From the NCBI RefSeq assembly GCF_000974485.1, contig NZ_BBOM01000010.1, positions 62,001-126,000 of the forward strand: a stretch of 64,000 bases of DNA. Direction: 5' to 3'. The notes below the pieces were generated by a model. It made no database searches, was not told the DNA's origin, and saw only the letters and a program-made list of their open reading frames with translations. Positions 23,092 through 31,048 of the stretch are shown here, in pieces; the first letter of the stretch is position 1, and each line of letters opens with the position of its first letter. Source of the DNA: Streptomyces sp. NBRC 109706 (GTDB taxonomy: Bacteria > Actinomycetota > Actinomycetes > Streptomycetales > Streptomycetaceae). The position numbers were made by a program, and so were the translations under genes.

Positions 23092-25839
23092 GTGAACAGA
23101 CGCTGGCGCGGACCGAGTTCCGTCTGTCTGGCGGCGGCCCTGGCCGTGACCGCGGGGGCCTTCGCGCCCCCTGGCACGACCGACTCCAGTGCCCCGACCG
23201 ATGCCCGGCCCGCCGGACGGCCACTCCAACCCACCAACGAAGACCCGCTCTTCGACCACGCCGAGAAGCTGGCCGGCTTTCCTGAACAGCAGTGGTTCGA
23301 GGGCTCCATCCCGTTTGTCGACCTGCCGGCGGACGAGGGCGGCGCGAGTATCGAGGAGATCTACTACTACCGGTGGTCCGTCACCAAGCGGATGCTCCGC
23401 TACGCCGGACCGCACGACGGCTGGTACGACGCGGTGTTCGTCTTCGGGCCCTGGATGGGACCCAACGCGATGCGCGACCTGAGGTGGCTCCGACACCCCG
23501 GCATCGTCGAGAACGACATCGCCACCCACCAGATCACCGAGGGCCTGCGCTACACCGACCCCACCGCCGACAACGTCCACCAGTACGCCCTGGCCACCGG
23601 CAGGACCGACCTGTTGGTCGACGCACTGCCGGACCTGGTGGACCAGTGGCACGCCAGGGACGACTACTTCGACGAGGAGGTCGGCCTCTACTGGCACCAA
23701 CCCGTCTGGGACGCCACCGAACACACCATCGCCGCCAAGAAGACCGACTTCGTCGTGCCGATGGACGTGCAGTTCCCGAACCCCGAGGACTTCCTGCTAC
23801 CGCTCCACGAGTTCTTCGGGGGCTGGGGCTACTCCACCCCGCTGAACACCGCGCAGGCCGCCGACGCCCGGGTGATCGCCGAGACCGCGCGGCTGGTCGG
23901 GGACGAGACGCTGGCCGAGGAGTTCGAACGGCGGTCCACGGATCTGACCGAGCGGATCATCGACCACCTCTGGGACGACGACCGCGACTTCTTCTACCAC
24001 GTGATGCGGGACAACGAGGCCCAGGGCTATCTGGCGCCGGACGGCTCCGTCTACCCGGAGGGCACCGAGCTCTCCGGCCGTGAGATCTGGGGCTACTACC
24101 CCTGGCAGTTCGAACTCCTCCCCGACGACGCGCGGTTCGCCGGCGCCTGGGACTTCCTTGAGGACCCGGAGGGCTTCGGCACGCCCTACGGGCCGAGCAC
24201 CGCCGAGGTGCGCGACCCGGACACCGACACTTCCGGCGCGTACTCCCCGGACAAGGACAACGGCAACTGCTGCCGCTGGGACGGCGCCGCCTGGCCCTAC
24301 AGCCACGCTCGCACCCTCGTTTCCGCCGCCAACGCGCTCAACAGCTACGAGCAGTTGACACCGGAGGGTGCAGACGCCCCCGCCCTCACCGTCGACGACT
24401 ATGTCGAGCTGCTGGACCGCTACGCGCGGCTCCAGTACAAGGACGGCGAGCCCTATGTGGCCGAGGCTGCCGACTCCGTGACCGGACAGTGGATCTACGA
24501 CAAGCCCAACCGCTCGGAGCACTACAACGCCTATCCGTTCACCGACCTGGTGCTCAACGGGCTGCTCGGGGTGCGGCCCCAGGCGGACGAGACCCTGGTG
24601 CTGAACCCGCTGGTGCCCGAGGAGTGGACGCACTTCGCCGCCGAGAACATCCCCTACCACGGGCGGGACCTGGCCTTCGCCTGGGACCAGGACGGCAGCC
24701 ACTACGGCCGCGGCGCCGGCCTCTCCGTCTGGCTGGACGGCGAACTGGTCGCCCAGGAAGCGGCGTTGGGCGAGCTGACCATCGATGTGGGTCCGACCGT
24801 GGTACCCGAGGCGGAGCCCCTTTCCACCGCCAGCCGCTACGACGGCTCGCGTGCCAACTTCGCCGCCGACACGCCGCAGGCGTTCCCCGCGTTCGACGCC
24901 TCCTACGCCGGCTATGACAACACCCGGGACGGTGGCGAGAACCGTCAGGCCGAGGAGGTGCGCAACGCCTTCGACGGTGCGCACCTCTATGACGACGACC
25001 TGGACTTCGCAAAGTGGTCCACCCGGGGCTCGCCGAACCAACAGGACTGGCTGTCCGTCGACTTCGGCACCGAACGGACGCTGGACGAGGCCCGGATCGC
25101 GATCTACCAGGACGAGGCGGTCGCCCCGCCGAGCGGACTGCGCCTGGAACGCTGGGACGGGGACGGCTGGGCACCACTCGCCGAGGCGGGGCCCGGGCAG
25201 CTGGTCGGCGACGACGTGCTCTCGCTGCCCTTCGCCGAGCCGGTGACGACCAGCCGACTGCGGCTCCTGCTGCCGGAGGGCGACGCGCCCGTCGGCATCA
25301 CGGAGTTGGAGGCATGGGGCCCGGCCGAGCAGCTCGCCGAGCCGGTGAACTGCCCCAGCGCGGGCCCGCAGCACTACGAGGCCGAGCACGGCGTGGTCAA
25401 CCTCGGCGGCAAACAACCGTCCGCCGCCGCCTGCGGTTACGGCGTCGTCGGCGGGCTGAACACCGAGCACGCCTACTTCGTCGACGACTGGTCTGCGGTG
25501 CGGCCCGGCGACTTCGGCGACACCAGGACCGGCCCGATGTGGCAGGGCTTCAACGGCACCAGCGATGTGAGCTTCTACGTCGATGTGCCCGAGGCCAGGA
25601 CCTGGACCGTCCAGGTGCGCTATGCCAACGGCATCGCGGGCAGCGACGGGGCGTACTTTCTGTCGGTCAACGGCGGCGAGCGCACCCCCATCCAACTGCC
25701 CGCCACCGGCGGCTGGTCCGGCTCGGCGGACAACATCGCCACCGCCACCTTCGAGGTGGACCTGACCGCCGGGCCCAACACCATCACCTTCACCAAGGGG
25801 GCGGGCTTCGCCGAATTCGACTCCATCGATCTGGAGTAG
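23092..25839 (+). CDS. Secreted MGH1-like (alpha/alpha)6 glycosidase with CBM domains
   Basis: This 915-residue exported protein starts at GTG 23092, 7 nt after AGAGGA. The N-terminus RRWRGPSSVCLAAALAVTAG is a signal peptide. Residues 40-560 resemble the (alpha/alpha)6 catalytic domain of mannosylglycerate-hydrolase-like enzymes: YYYRWSVTKRMLRY, DGWYDAVFVFGPWMGPN, SGREIWGYYPWQFELLP, NGNCCRWDGAAWPYSHA and SEHYNAYPFTDLVLNGLLG. A discoidin-like domain follows at about 610-745 (DWLSVDFGTERTLDEARIAI). A CBM6/35-like domain forms the last 160 residues (HYEAEHGVVNLGG, then VSFYVDVPEARTWTVQVRYA and FAEFDSIDLE). The substrate is unknown. Its position ahead of the second ABC locus suggests an extracellular role in the same polysaccharide pathway. 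Confidence 0.78.
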   Translation: MNRRWRGPSSVCLAAALAVTAGAFAPPGTTDSSAPTDARPAGRPLQPTNEDPLFDHAEKLAGFPEQQWFEGSIPFVDLPADEGGASIEEIYYYRWSVTKRMLRYAGPHDGWYDAVFVFGPWMGPNAMRDLRWLRHPGIVENDIATHQITEGLRYTDPTADNVHQYALATGRTDLLVDALPDLVDQWHARDDYFDEEVGLYWHQPVWDATEHTIAAKKTDFVVPMDVQFPNPEDFLLPLHEFFGGWGYSTPLNTAQAADARVIAETARLVGDETLAEEFERRSTDLTERIIDHLWDDDRDFFYHVMRDNEAQGYLAPDGSVYPEGTELSGREIWGYYPWQFELLPDDARFAGAWDFLEDPEGFGTPYGPSTAEVRDPDTDTSGAYSPDKDNGNCCRWDGAAWPYSHARTLVSAANALNSYEQLTPEGADAPALTVDDYVELLDRYARLQYKDGEPYVAEAADSVTGQWIYDKPNRSEHYNAYPFTDLVLNGLLGVRPQADETLVLNPLVPEEWTHFAAENIPYHGRDLAFAWDQDGSHYGRGAGLSVWLDGELVAQEAALGELTIDVGPTVVPEAEPLSTASRYDGSRANFAADTPQAFPAFDASYAGYDNTRDGGENRQAEEVRNAFDGAHLYDDDLDFAKWSTRGSPNQQDWLSVDFGTERTLDEARIAIYQDEAVAPPSGLRLERWDGDGWAPLAEAGPGQLVGDDVLSLPFAEPVTTSRLRLLLPEGDAPVGITELEAWGPAEQLAEPVNCPSAGPQHYEAEHGVVNLGGKQPSAAACGYGVVGGLNTEHAYFVDDWSAVRPGDFGDTRTGPMWQGFNGTSDVSFYVDVPEARTWTVQVRYANGIAGSDGAYFLSVNGGERTPIQLPATGGWSGSADNIATATFEVDLTAGPNTITFTKGAGFAEFDSIDLE

Positions 25840-26029
25840 ACACCCCACACCACCCCCCGGCCTCGACGACGGGGCCACCCCGGCCGGCGGCCTCGGCCGG
25901 CAGGCCCGACGTGGGCCTATCGGCCGGGCCGGCCGGCTCCGTTGAGCCGGTGACCTTGTCCGATTCGGCCCGTTCGACCCTGCTGGTCGGACGGGCCGGG
26001 CCGGCGGGCTCGGCTGCGCCCTCTTGACC

Positions 26030-26760
26030 CATGGTGCGCGCAGCGGTGGTCGGGGCAGCAGCAGTGTCCTGGTCGGTCGCATCGGTCGTGCCCGTCGGAC
26101 CCCGGCGCGCCCGAGCGGTGGATGCCGCTGCACCGAGGGAGTCCGCGGGGCTGGCCGCGCCCGGTATGCCAGCCGGCTTCTTCGTGGCGCCCATCCACCC
26201 GGTTGCACGGGCCTTACCAGCAACGCCGCCCGGCTCGGCCGCTTTTCGTGAACTCCGCGCACGGACCGCGCTGGTCGCACCGCCCGCGTCCCGGGTTCCC
26301 AGCTCACCACCCGAGCTGGCCGCCTCTGCCGGGCCAAGCGAACCCCGTCCATCCCACGCACCGACCAAGCTCGCCACATCCAGCGCGCCCCGCGCACCGC
26401 GCGTACCAGCGCTCGCCGCACCCCACGCGTCGGCCAAGCCCCGCGCACAGCACGGGTGTCACGCGCACCGTCCACCGCGCACACCGCGCGTACCGGCGCT
26501 CGCCGCACCGCGCGCATCGACCAAGTGCCGCACATCTCGCGGGCCCTGCGCCCCGCACCTACCGGCCAAGCCCCGCGCACGGCACAGGCGTCCCGCACAC
26601 CATCCCGCACAGGCACCGCGTCCACCGCGCGCACCCCGCGCGGCGGGCAAGCCCCGCGCACCGCGCGCACGGCGCGGACCACGCGCACCCCGCCTGGCCT
26701 GGCTCGCGCAGCGAACCGCTGCCACATCCTCCGTCGGTCCGACATCGTCTCTCTCGTCTC
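26030..26760. repeat. Degenerate CGCGCACC-rich repeat tract
   Basis: About 0.7 kb is dominated by alternating purine-pyrimidine strings such as CGCGCACC and GCGCAC. Larger imperfect units recur: the 38-bp segment beginning GCGTACCAGCGCTCGCCGCA at 26401 returns at 26488 (87 bp apart). The segment beginning AAGCCCCGCGCAC at about 26436 returns near 26568 (132 bp apart) and again, shortened, near 26650. Both spacings are multiples of three, so a past coding repeat is possible. Confidence 0.6.
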
Positions 26761-26834
26761 CTCTCCGCTCAGCCACCCCCGGGTGGCTCCCAGACGGCAG
26801 CCACTCCGCTGGGCGGCCGCCCCGCCACCGTCAC

Positions 26835-26862
26835 TTGCGGTTGCGCTACGCCATGGTATAGT
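26835..26862 (+). promoter_or_regulatory. Predicted promoter of the second ABC operon
   Basis: TTGCGG (26835-26840) and TATAGT (26857-26862) have a 16-nt spacer. The start site would be near 26869, giving a leader of about 300 nt that includes the operator at 26980-26993. Confidence 0.5.
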
Positions 26863-26979
26863 CACTCTCAGTAATCAGCAAGCTCGACTCCGTTCCCTCC
26901 GACCGCAGTTGACCCCGGCGAGGGCCCCGCCCCGGCCCACCCGGGTCGCATCCATCCTCGTCCCATCTCGGAAAAGTTC

Positions 26980-26993
26980 AGAAAACCCTTTCC
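26980..26993. promoter_or_regulatory. LacI operator-like site ahead of the ABC operon
   Basis: AGAAAACCCTTTCC differs at one base from GGAAAACCCTTTCC found at the start of the LacI gene at 41.4 kb. The GGAAA/TTTCC arms form a short palindrome. The shared 13 bp link this operon to that regulator. Confidence 0.65.
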
Positions 26994-27165
26994 GGACCAT
27001 TGACGAGGCCACCCACCCATCTCTACAACGTTGGAAACAACTCGTTGGAAAGCGCGCCGTTCGGCCCGAACCAGGGCCCGACGGTTGGCTCAACTCGCGC
27101 CGAGCCCTCCGACCCGCGATCACGTCGGTGCCGGGAGACGGAGCCAGAAGACGGACCGGGAAGGC

Positions 27166-28449
27166 ATGACCAACAAGAAACTCTTCAGCAGACGACGCTG
27201 GCTCGGGATGACCGGCGCCGTCGCCCTGGGTTCCGCCGGGGTGGCCGGGCTCGCCGGCTGCACCGCGAGCGACGCGCCCGCCGGCGCGGAGGACGGTGAC
27301 GATCCCGACCAGTACGCCGGTGAACGCGTCGACGGGCCCGAGCTGGTGGTCTGGGCGGACAGCTCCCGGGTTCCCGCGATGGTGGCGGCCAGCGCCGCCT
27401 TCAGCCGGGACTACCAGGTCAACGTCCGCTACCAGCCGTTGGCGTTCAACGACATCAACGCCAACTTCCAGAAGGCGGGCCCCTCCGGCGGTGGCCCGGA
27501 TCTGCTCGACGGCAACATCGACTGGATGGGCACGCTCAACCGGGCCGGGCTGCTCGCCCCGGTCGAACTCGGTGCCCGCGCGCGGGACTTCGATCCCAGG
27601 GCGATCGACGGTTGGACCATGGACGAGACCCTGCTCGGGGTGCCGTACGCGGTCGAGTCGCTCTGTCTGTACCGCAATCCGAACGTGCTGCCGGAGCCGG
27701 TCGAGAGCTGGGACCAGTTCCGCGAGGTCGCGCCCGGCCTGTTGGAGCGCGGCGTCGAGTACCCGTTGATCATGGACGCGGGCAACGCGTACATGTGGCC
27801 GGGGGTGCTCACCTCGTTCGGCGGCTATGTGTTCGGCGAGCGGGACGGCGTGGTGGATGTCACGGACATCGGCCTGGACAGCAAGGGCGGTCTGGCTGCC
27901 GGCGCCTGGCTGGCCGAGATGGTCGCGGAGAGCTGGCTGCGCCCCGGCACCACCGACGACGTGGCGACCAGCGTCTTCGGCGAGGACAAGGCCGGGGTGC
28001 ATCTCTCCGGGCCGTGGATGGCGCCGCGCTACGTGGAGTTGGGCGTCGACTTCGTGATCGACCCACTGCCCGCCGGTCCGGCCGGGCCCGCGCGGCCCTG
28101 GCTCTCGGCGCGCGGCTTCATGGTCAACCGCAACTCCGACCAGCTGGCGCTGGCCCGCACCTTTCTGACCCAGTACCTCGCGGACACCGGCCCGATGACC
28201 GCCATGGCCACCAAACTCAGCATGGAGTCGTCCTGGATGCCCACCCGCAGGGCGGATGACAACGACATCGTGGCCGCGCTGAGCGCGGCCGGCAGCGAGG
28301 CCCAGCCCATTCCGTCCGCGCCGGAGTTGGCCACCTACTGGGAGGCGGCCGGCGCGGGTCTGACCGCGATCCTCAACAGCCAGCAGGGCTCGGACGCGGC
28401 GATGCGCAACTCCGCGCGCCGGATGCGCAACGCGATCGAGGAGAGCTGA
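27166..28449 (+). CDS. Sugar ABC transporter substrate-binding lipoprotein
   Basis: This 427-residue family-1 solute-binding protein has an N-terminus SRRRWLGMTGAVALGSAGVA followed by GLAGC, combining a twin-arginine-like start with a good lipobox (LAGC). The mature protein shows ELVVWADSSRVPAMVAASAA, the GTLNRAGLLAPVE region and YAVESLCLYRNPNVLPEPVE, usual for maltose-type binding proteins. ATG 27166 was chosen because the signal peptide begins there; an in-frame upstream start at 27031 only adds basic, Pro-rich sequence. It is the first gene of an operon of six co-directional genes to 36.9 kb. The cargo is probably an oligosaccharide from an acidic or arabinose-containing polymer (inference). 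Confidence 0.87.
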   Translation: MTNKKLFSRRRWLGMTGAVALGSAGVAGLAGCTASDAPAGAEDGDDPDQYAGERVDGPELVVWADSSRVPAMVAASAAFSRDYQVNVRYQPLAFNDINANFQKAGPSGGGPDLLDGNIDWMGTLNRAGLLAPVELGARARDFDPRAIDGWTMDETLLGVPYAVESLCLYRNPNVLPEPVESWDQFREVAPGLLERGVEYPLIMDAGNAYMWPGVLTSFGGYVFGERDGVVDVTDIGLDSKGGLAAGAWLAEMVAESWLRPGTTDDVATSVFGEDKAGVHLSGPWMAPRYVELGVDFVIDPLPAGPAGPARPWLSARGFMVNRNSDQLALARTFLTQYLADTGPMTAMATKLSMESSWMPTRRADDNDIVAALSAAGSEAQPIPSAPELATYWEAAGAGLTAILNSQQGSDAAMRNSARRMRNAIEES

Positions 28450-28458
28450 GCAGCCGCC

Positions 28459-30144
28459 ATGACAACCACCCGAACACCCCCCAACCCCGGGAAATCTCCC
28501 CGGAAATCCCCCGGCAAGTCGCTCGGCAAGTCTCCCTGGAAGTCCCCGTTGGGACAGAGCCCGTTCGGGCGCCGGCGCGGCTCGGCCGCCTCGGCGGCGG
28601 CCAGCGCGCGCTCGCCCCTGGCCTGGACGCTGACGCTGCTCGCGCTGATGCTGATCGACACCTTCACCATCGTGGCGGTGCGGAGCTTCCTCGCCGAGGG
28701 CACGTGGTATCTGGCCGGCGCGTTGGCGCTGACCGTGATCGGCGTCAACGTGGTCGCGCTGGTGCCGAGTCTGGTGCCGATGCGCTGGCTGGCGCCCGGC
28801 ATATCGCTGCTGGTGCTGCTGACCATCGCGCCCCAGGCGTACAGCTTCTACATCGCGTTCACCAACTACAGCGCCGACCATCTGCTGACCAGGTCGCAGG
28901 CGGTGGACGCGCTGGAGTCGGTCACCTATCTGCCGGACGACGGGCGCACCTACGACTGGCGGGCGTACGAGAACGACGCCGGCGAGGCGCTGTTGGTGGT
29001 CAAGCCGGGCGAGGACGCGGGGGCGGCGCCGCTGGTCGCCGCGCCGGGCGAGGAGCTGCGCACGGTCCGCGACACGGAGTTGAACGCGGACGGCTATCCG
29101 ACCGAGGTCGACGGCCACCGGCTGCTGGACGTGCCGGAGACGGCGCGGGCGCTCGACGGGCTGACGGACCAGGAGTTCGGTCCCGAGGACACGCCGATCA
29201 CCGTTCAGTCGATGGGCCTGGCCGGCGAGTACCAGCACCGTTACGCCTACGACGACGGGGTGCTGACCGACCTGCTGACGGGCCGCGAGTACGAGCCGGT
29301 CGAGGGCACGTTCACCACCGCCGACGGTCAGTTCGAGGTGTCGCCCTCGTTCCAGACCACCGTGGGCTGGGACAACTTCACCGAGGTCTTCAGCAACCCG
29401 GGCATCCGGGGGCCGCTGTTGGAGATCTTCCTGTGGACGATCGTCTACGCCGTGGTGGTGGTGGCCGGCCAGCTGGTGATCGGCATGATCATCGCGTTGG
29501 CGCTCAACAGCCGGGACATTCCCCGCAGGTTGGCGAAGTTCATCCGCTCGTTGCTGCTGCTGCCCTATGTGGTGCCGATGTATCTGACGGTGCTGGTGTG
29601 GGCGGCGATGCTCAACGCCAACCTGGGCATCATCACCGAGCTGGGCGAGACACTCTTCGGCCTGGACCGCAACTGGCTGGGCGATCCGACAATGGCGCGG
29701 CTGGCGCTGCTGGTGGTGACGTTCTGGCTGGGCTTCCCCTACTTCCTGCTGATCGTCTCGGGCGCGCTCCAGGCGATACCGGAGGACCTGCTGGAGGCGG
29801 CCCAGGTCGAGGGCGCCGGCTGGTGGGCGCGGTTCCGGCTGGTGGTGTTGCCGCTGCTGATGCGGATGATCTCGCCGTTGATCATCCTCGGCATGGTCAA
29901 CAACTTCAACAACTTCGTGGTGACGTTCCTTCTCACCGAGGGCGGTCCACCCATGACGGACACGGACACGCCCGCCGGCTCGACCGACCTGCTGATCTCG
30001 TACACCTACAAGCTCGCGTTCGTCTTCGGCAACGGGTCCGACTACGCCCAGGCCGCCGTGATCACCATGATGATCTTCGTGGTGCTGATCCCCGTCGTGG
30101 CCTCGCAGTTCCGCCGGTACGCCGTCTGGGCAGAGGAGAACTGA
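28459..30144 (+). CDS. Sugar ABC permease, MalF-type with large extracytoplasmic insert
   Basis: At 561 residues this permease is much longer than most actinobacterial MalF homologues. The N-terminal 35 residues are an unusual KSP-rich run (GKSPRKSPGKSLGKSPWKSP). Two membrane helices precede about 180 residues of soluble sequence (roughly 150-330, with THR/DGRTYDWRAYEN-type sequence), equivalent to the P2 loop of Escherichia coli MalF, which contacts the binding protein. The transport core follows, with the EAA motif EAAQVEGAGWWARFRLVVLP. The gene starts 9 nt after the binding-protein stop. Confidence 0.88.
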   Translation: MTTTRTPPNPGKSPRKSPGKSLGKSPWKSPLGQSPFGRRRGSAASAAASARSPLAWTLTLLALMLIDTFTIVAVRSFLAEGTWYLAGALALTVIGVNVVALVPSLVPMRWLAPGISLLVLLTIAPQAYSFYIAFTNYSADHLLTRSQAVDALESVTYLPDDGRTYDWRAYENDAGEALLVVKPGEDAGAAPLVAAPGEELRTVRDTELNADGYPTEVDGHRLLDVPETARALDGLTDQEFGPEDTPITVQSMGLAGEYQHRYAYDDGVLTDLLTGREYEPVEGTFTTADGQFEVSPSFQTTVGWDNFTEVFSNPGIRGPLLEIFLWTIVYAVVVVAGQLVIGMIIALALNSRDIPRRLAKFIRSLLLLPYVVPMYLTVLVWAAMLNANLGIITELGETLFGLDRNWLGDPTMARLALLVVTFWLGFPYFLLIVSGALQAIPEDLLEAAQVEGAGWWARFRLVVLPLLMRMISPLIILGMVNNFNNFVVTFLLTEGGPPMTDTDTPAGSTDLLISYTYKLAFVFGNGSDYAQAAVITMMIFVVLIPVVASQFRRYAVWAEEN

Positions 30145-30145
30145 C

Positions 30146-31048
30146 ATGGCGACCTCCACCCCCGTCCGCCGCGCGCCGCACCCCAATCCCAGGGCTCGCA
30201 GGCTGAAGCGCTGGCGTCAGGCCGGCATCGCCGTGATCCTGACCGTCTCGCTGGCCTTTGTGCTCTTCCCGCTCTGGTACGTGGTGGTCGCCGCGTTCGA
30301 CGACACCGACGCGCTGGGCACCCAGGGCTTCTGGCCGAAGAACGCCTCGCTGGCGAACTTCCATGTCCTGGTGGACGATCCGACGTTCCCCTTCTTCCGC
30401 TGGCTGTGGAACACCCTCAAGGTGTCGTTCCTGGTCGCCGGGATATCGGTGGTCGTGACCACCATGTCGGCCTACGCCTTCTCCCGGTTCCGCTTCCGGG
30501 GCCGGCAGACGCTGATGCGGGCCATCGTGCTGGTCCAGCTCTTCCCCAACCTGCTGGCCCTGATCGCTCTCTACCTGATGGTGCAGGAGGCCGGGAGGCT
30601 GCTTCCGGTGCTGGGTCTGAACAGCAACTGGACGCTGGTGCTGATCTACCTCGGCGGTGTGCTGGGCGGCAACGTCTGGCTGGTGAAGGGGTATATCGAC
30701 TCGCTGCCCAAGGAGTTGGACGAGTCCGCCATGGTGGACGGCGCCACCCACGCCCGGATCTTCTGGACCATCATCCTGCCGCTCGCGCGGCCCATGCTCG
30801 CGGTGATCGCCGTGCTGTCCTTCGTCGCCACCTATGGCGAGCTGATCGTGGCCAGCGTGTTGATCACCGACGCCCCCGAGATGACCCTGCCGGTCGGCAT
30901 GTGGAGCTATCTCAGCGGCGAGTACACCAACCGCTGGGGGCCGTTCGCCGCCGGCGCGATCCTCGCCGCACTACCCGCCCTGCTGTTCTTCTACCTGCTC
31001 CAGGACTGGCTGGTGCGGGGACTCACTTCCGGAGCCGTCAAATCGTGA
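30146..31048 (+). CDS. Sugar ABC permease (MalG-type)
   Basis: This 300-residue permease starts 1 nt after the previous stop. It shows a basic N-terminus, a first helix (AGIAVILTVSLAFVLFPLWY), about six helices in total and the EAA loop DESAMVDGATHARIFWTIIL near residue 192. The C-terminus LFFYLLQDWLVRGLTSGAVK is typical of MalG. Its stop overlaps the GTG of the DUF1680 gene (GTGA), indicating coupling of transport and intracellular degradation. Confidence 0.88.
   Translation: MATSTPVRRAPHPNPRARRLKRWRQAGIAVILTVSLAFVLFPLWYVVVAAFDDTDALGTQGFWPKNASLANFHVLVDDPTFPFFRWLWNTLKVSFLVAGISVVVTTMSAYAFSRFRFRGRQTLMRAIVLVQLFPNLLALIALYLMVQEAGRLLPVLGLNSNWTLVLIYLGGVLGGNVWLVKGYIDSLPKELDESAMVDGATHARIFWTIILPLARPMLAVIAVLSFVATYGELIVASVLITDAPEMTLPVGMWSYLSGEYTNRWGPFAAGAILAALPALLFFYLLQDWLVRGLTSGAVKS

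Larger units (their letters stand above)
25840..27165. other. 1.3-kb stretch without a recognised gene
   Basis: Between the secreted glycosidase and the next ABC operon, several long frames are open on both strands, but all give Ala/Arg/Pro/His-biased low-complexity peptides. None has a domain, signal peptide or good ribosome site. The centre is the CG/CA-rich repeat tract listed separately. The right third contains the promoter and operator of the downstream operon. Confidence 0.55.

Noticed and set aside
26401..26690. CRISPR array in the CG/CA repeat tract
   Set aside because: Repeat units are imperfect, spacings vary (87 and 132 bp), there are no unique spacers and no cas genes nearby.
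23797..26865. 1022-codon minus-strand frame across the secreted glycosidase and the repeat tract
   Set aside because: Half is antisense to a strong gene and the rest is low-complexity Arg/Val/Ala sequence. Length alone is explained by GC-rich codon structure.
26875..30186. 1103-codon minus-strand frame opposite the ABC operon
   Set aside because: It is antisense to two well-supported transporter genes; the His/Arg/Gln-rich composition is typical of a shadow frame.
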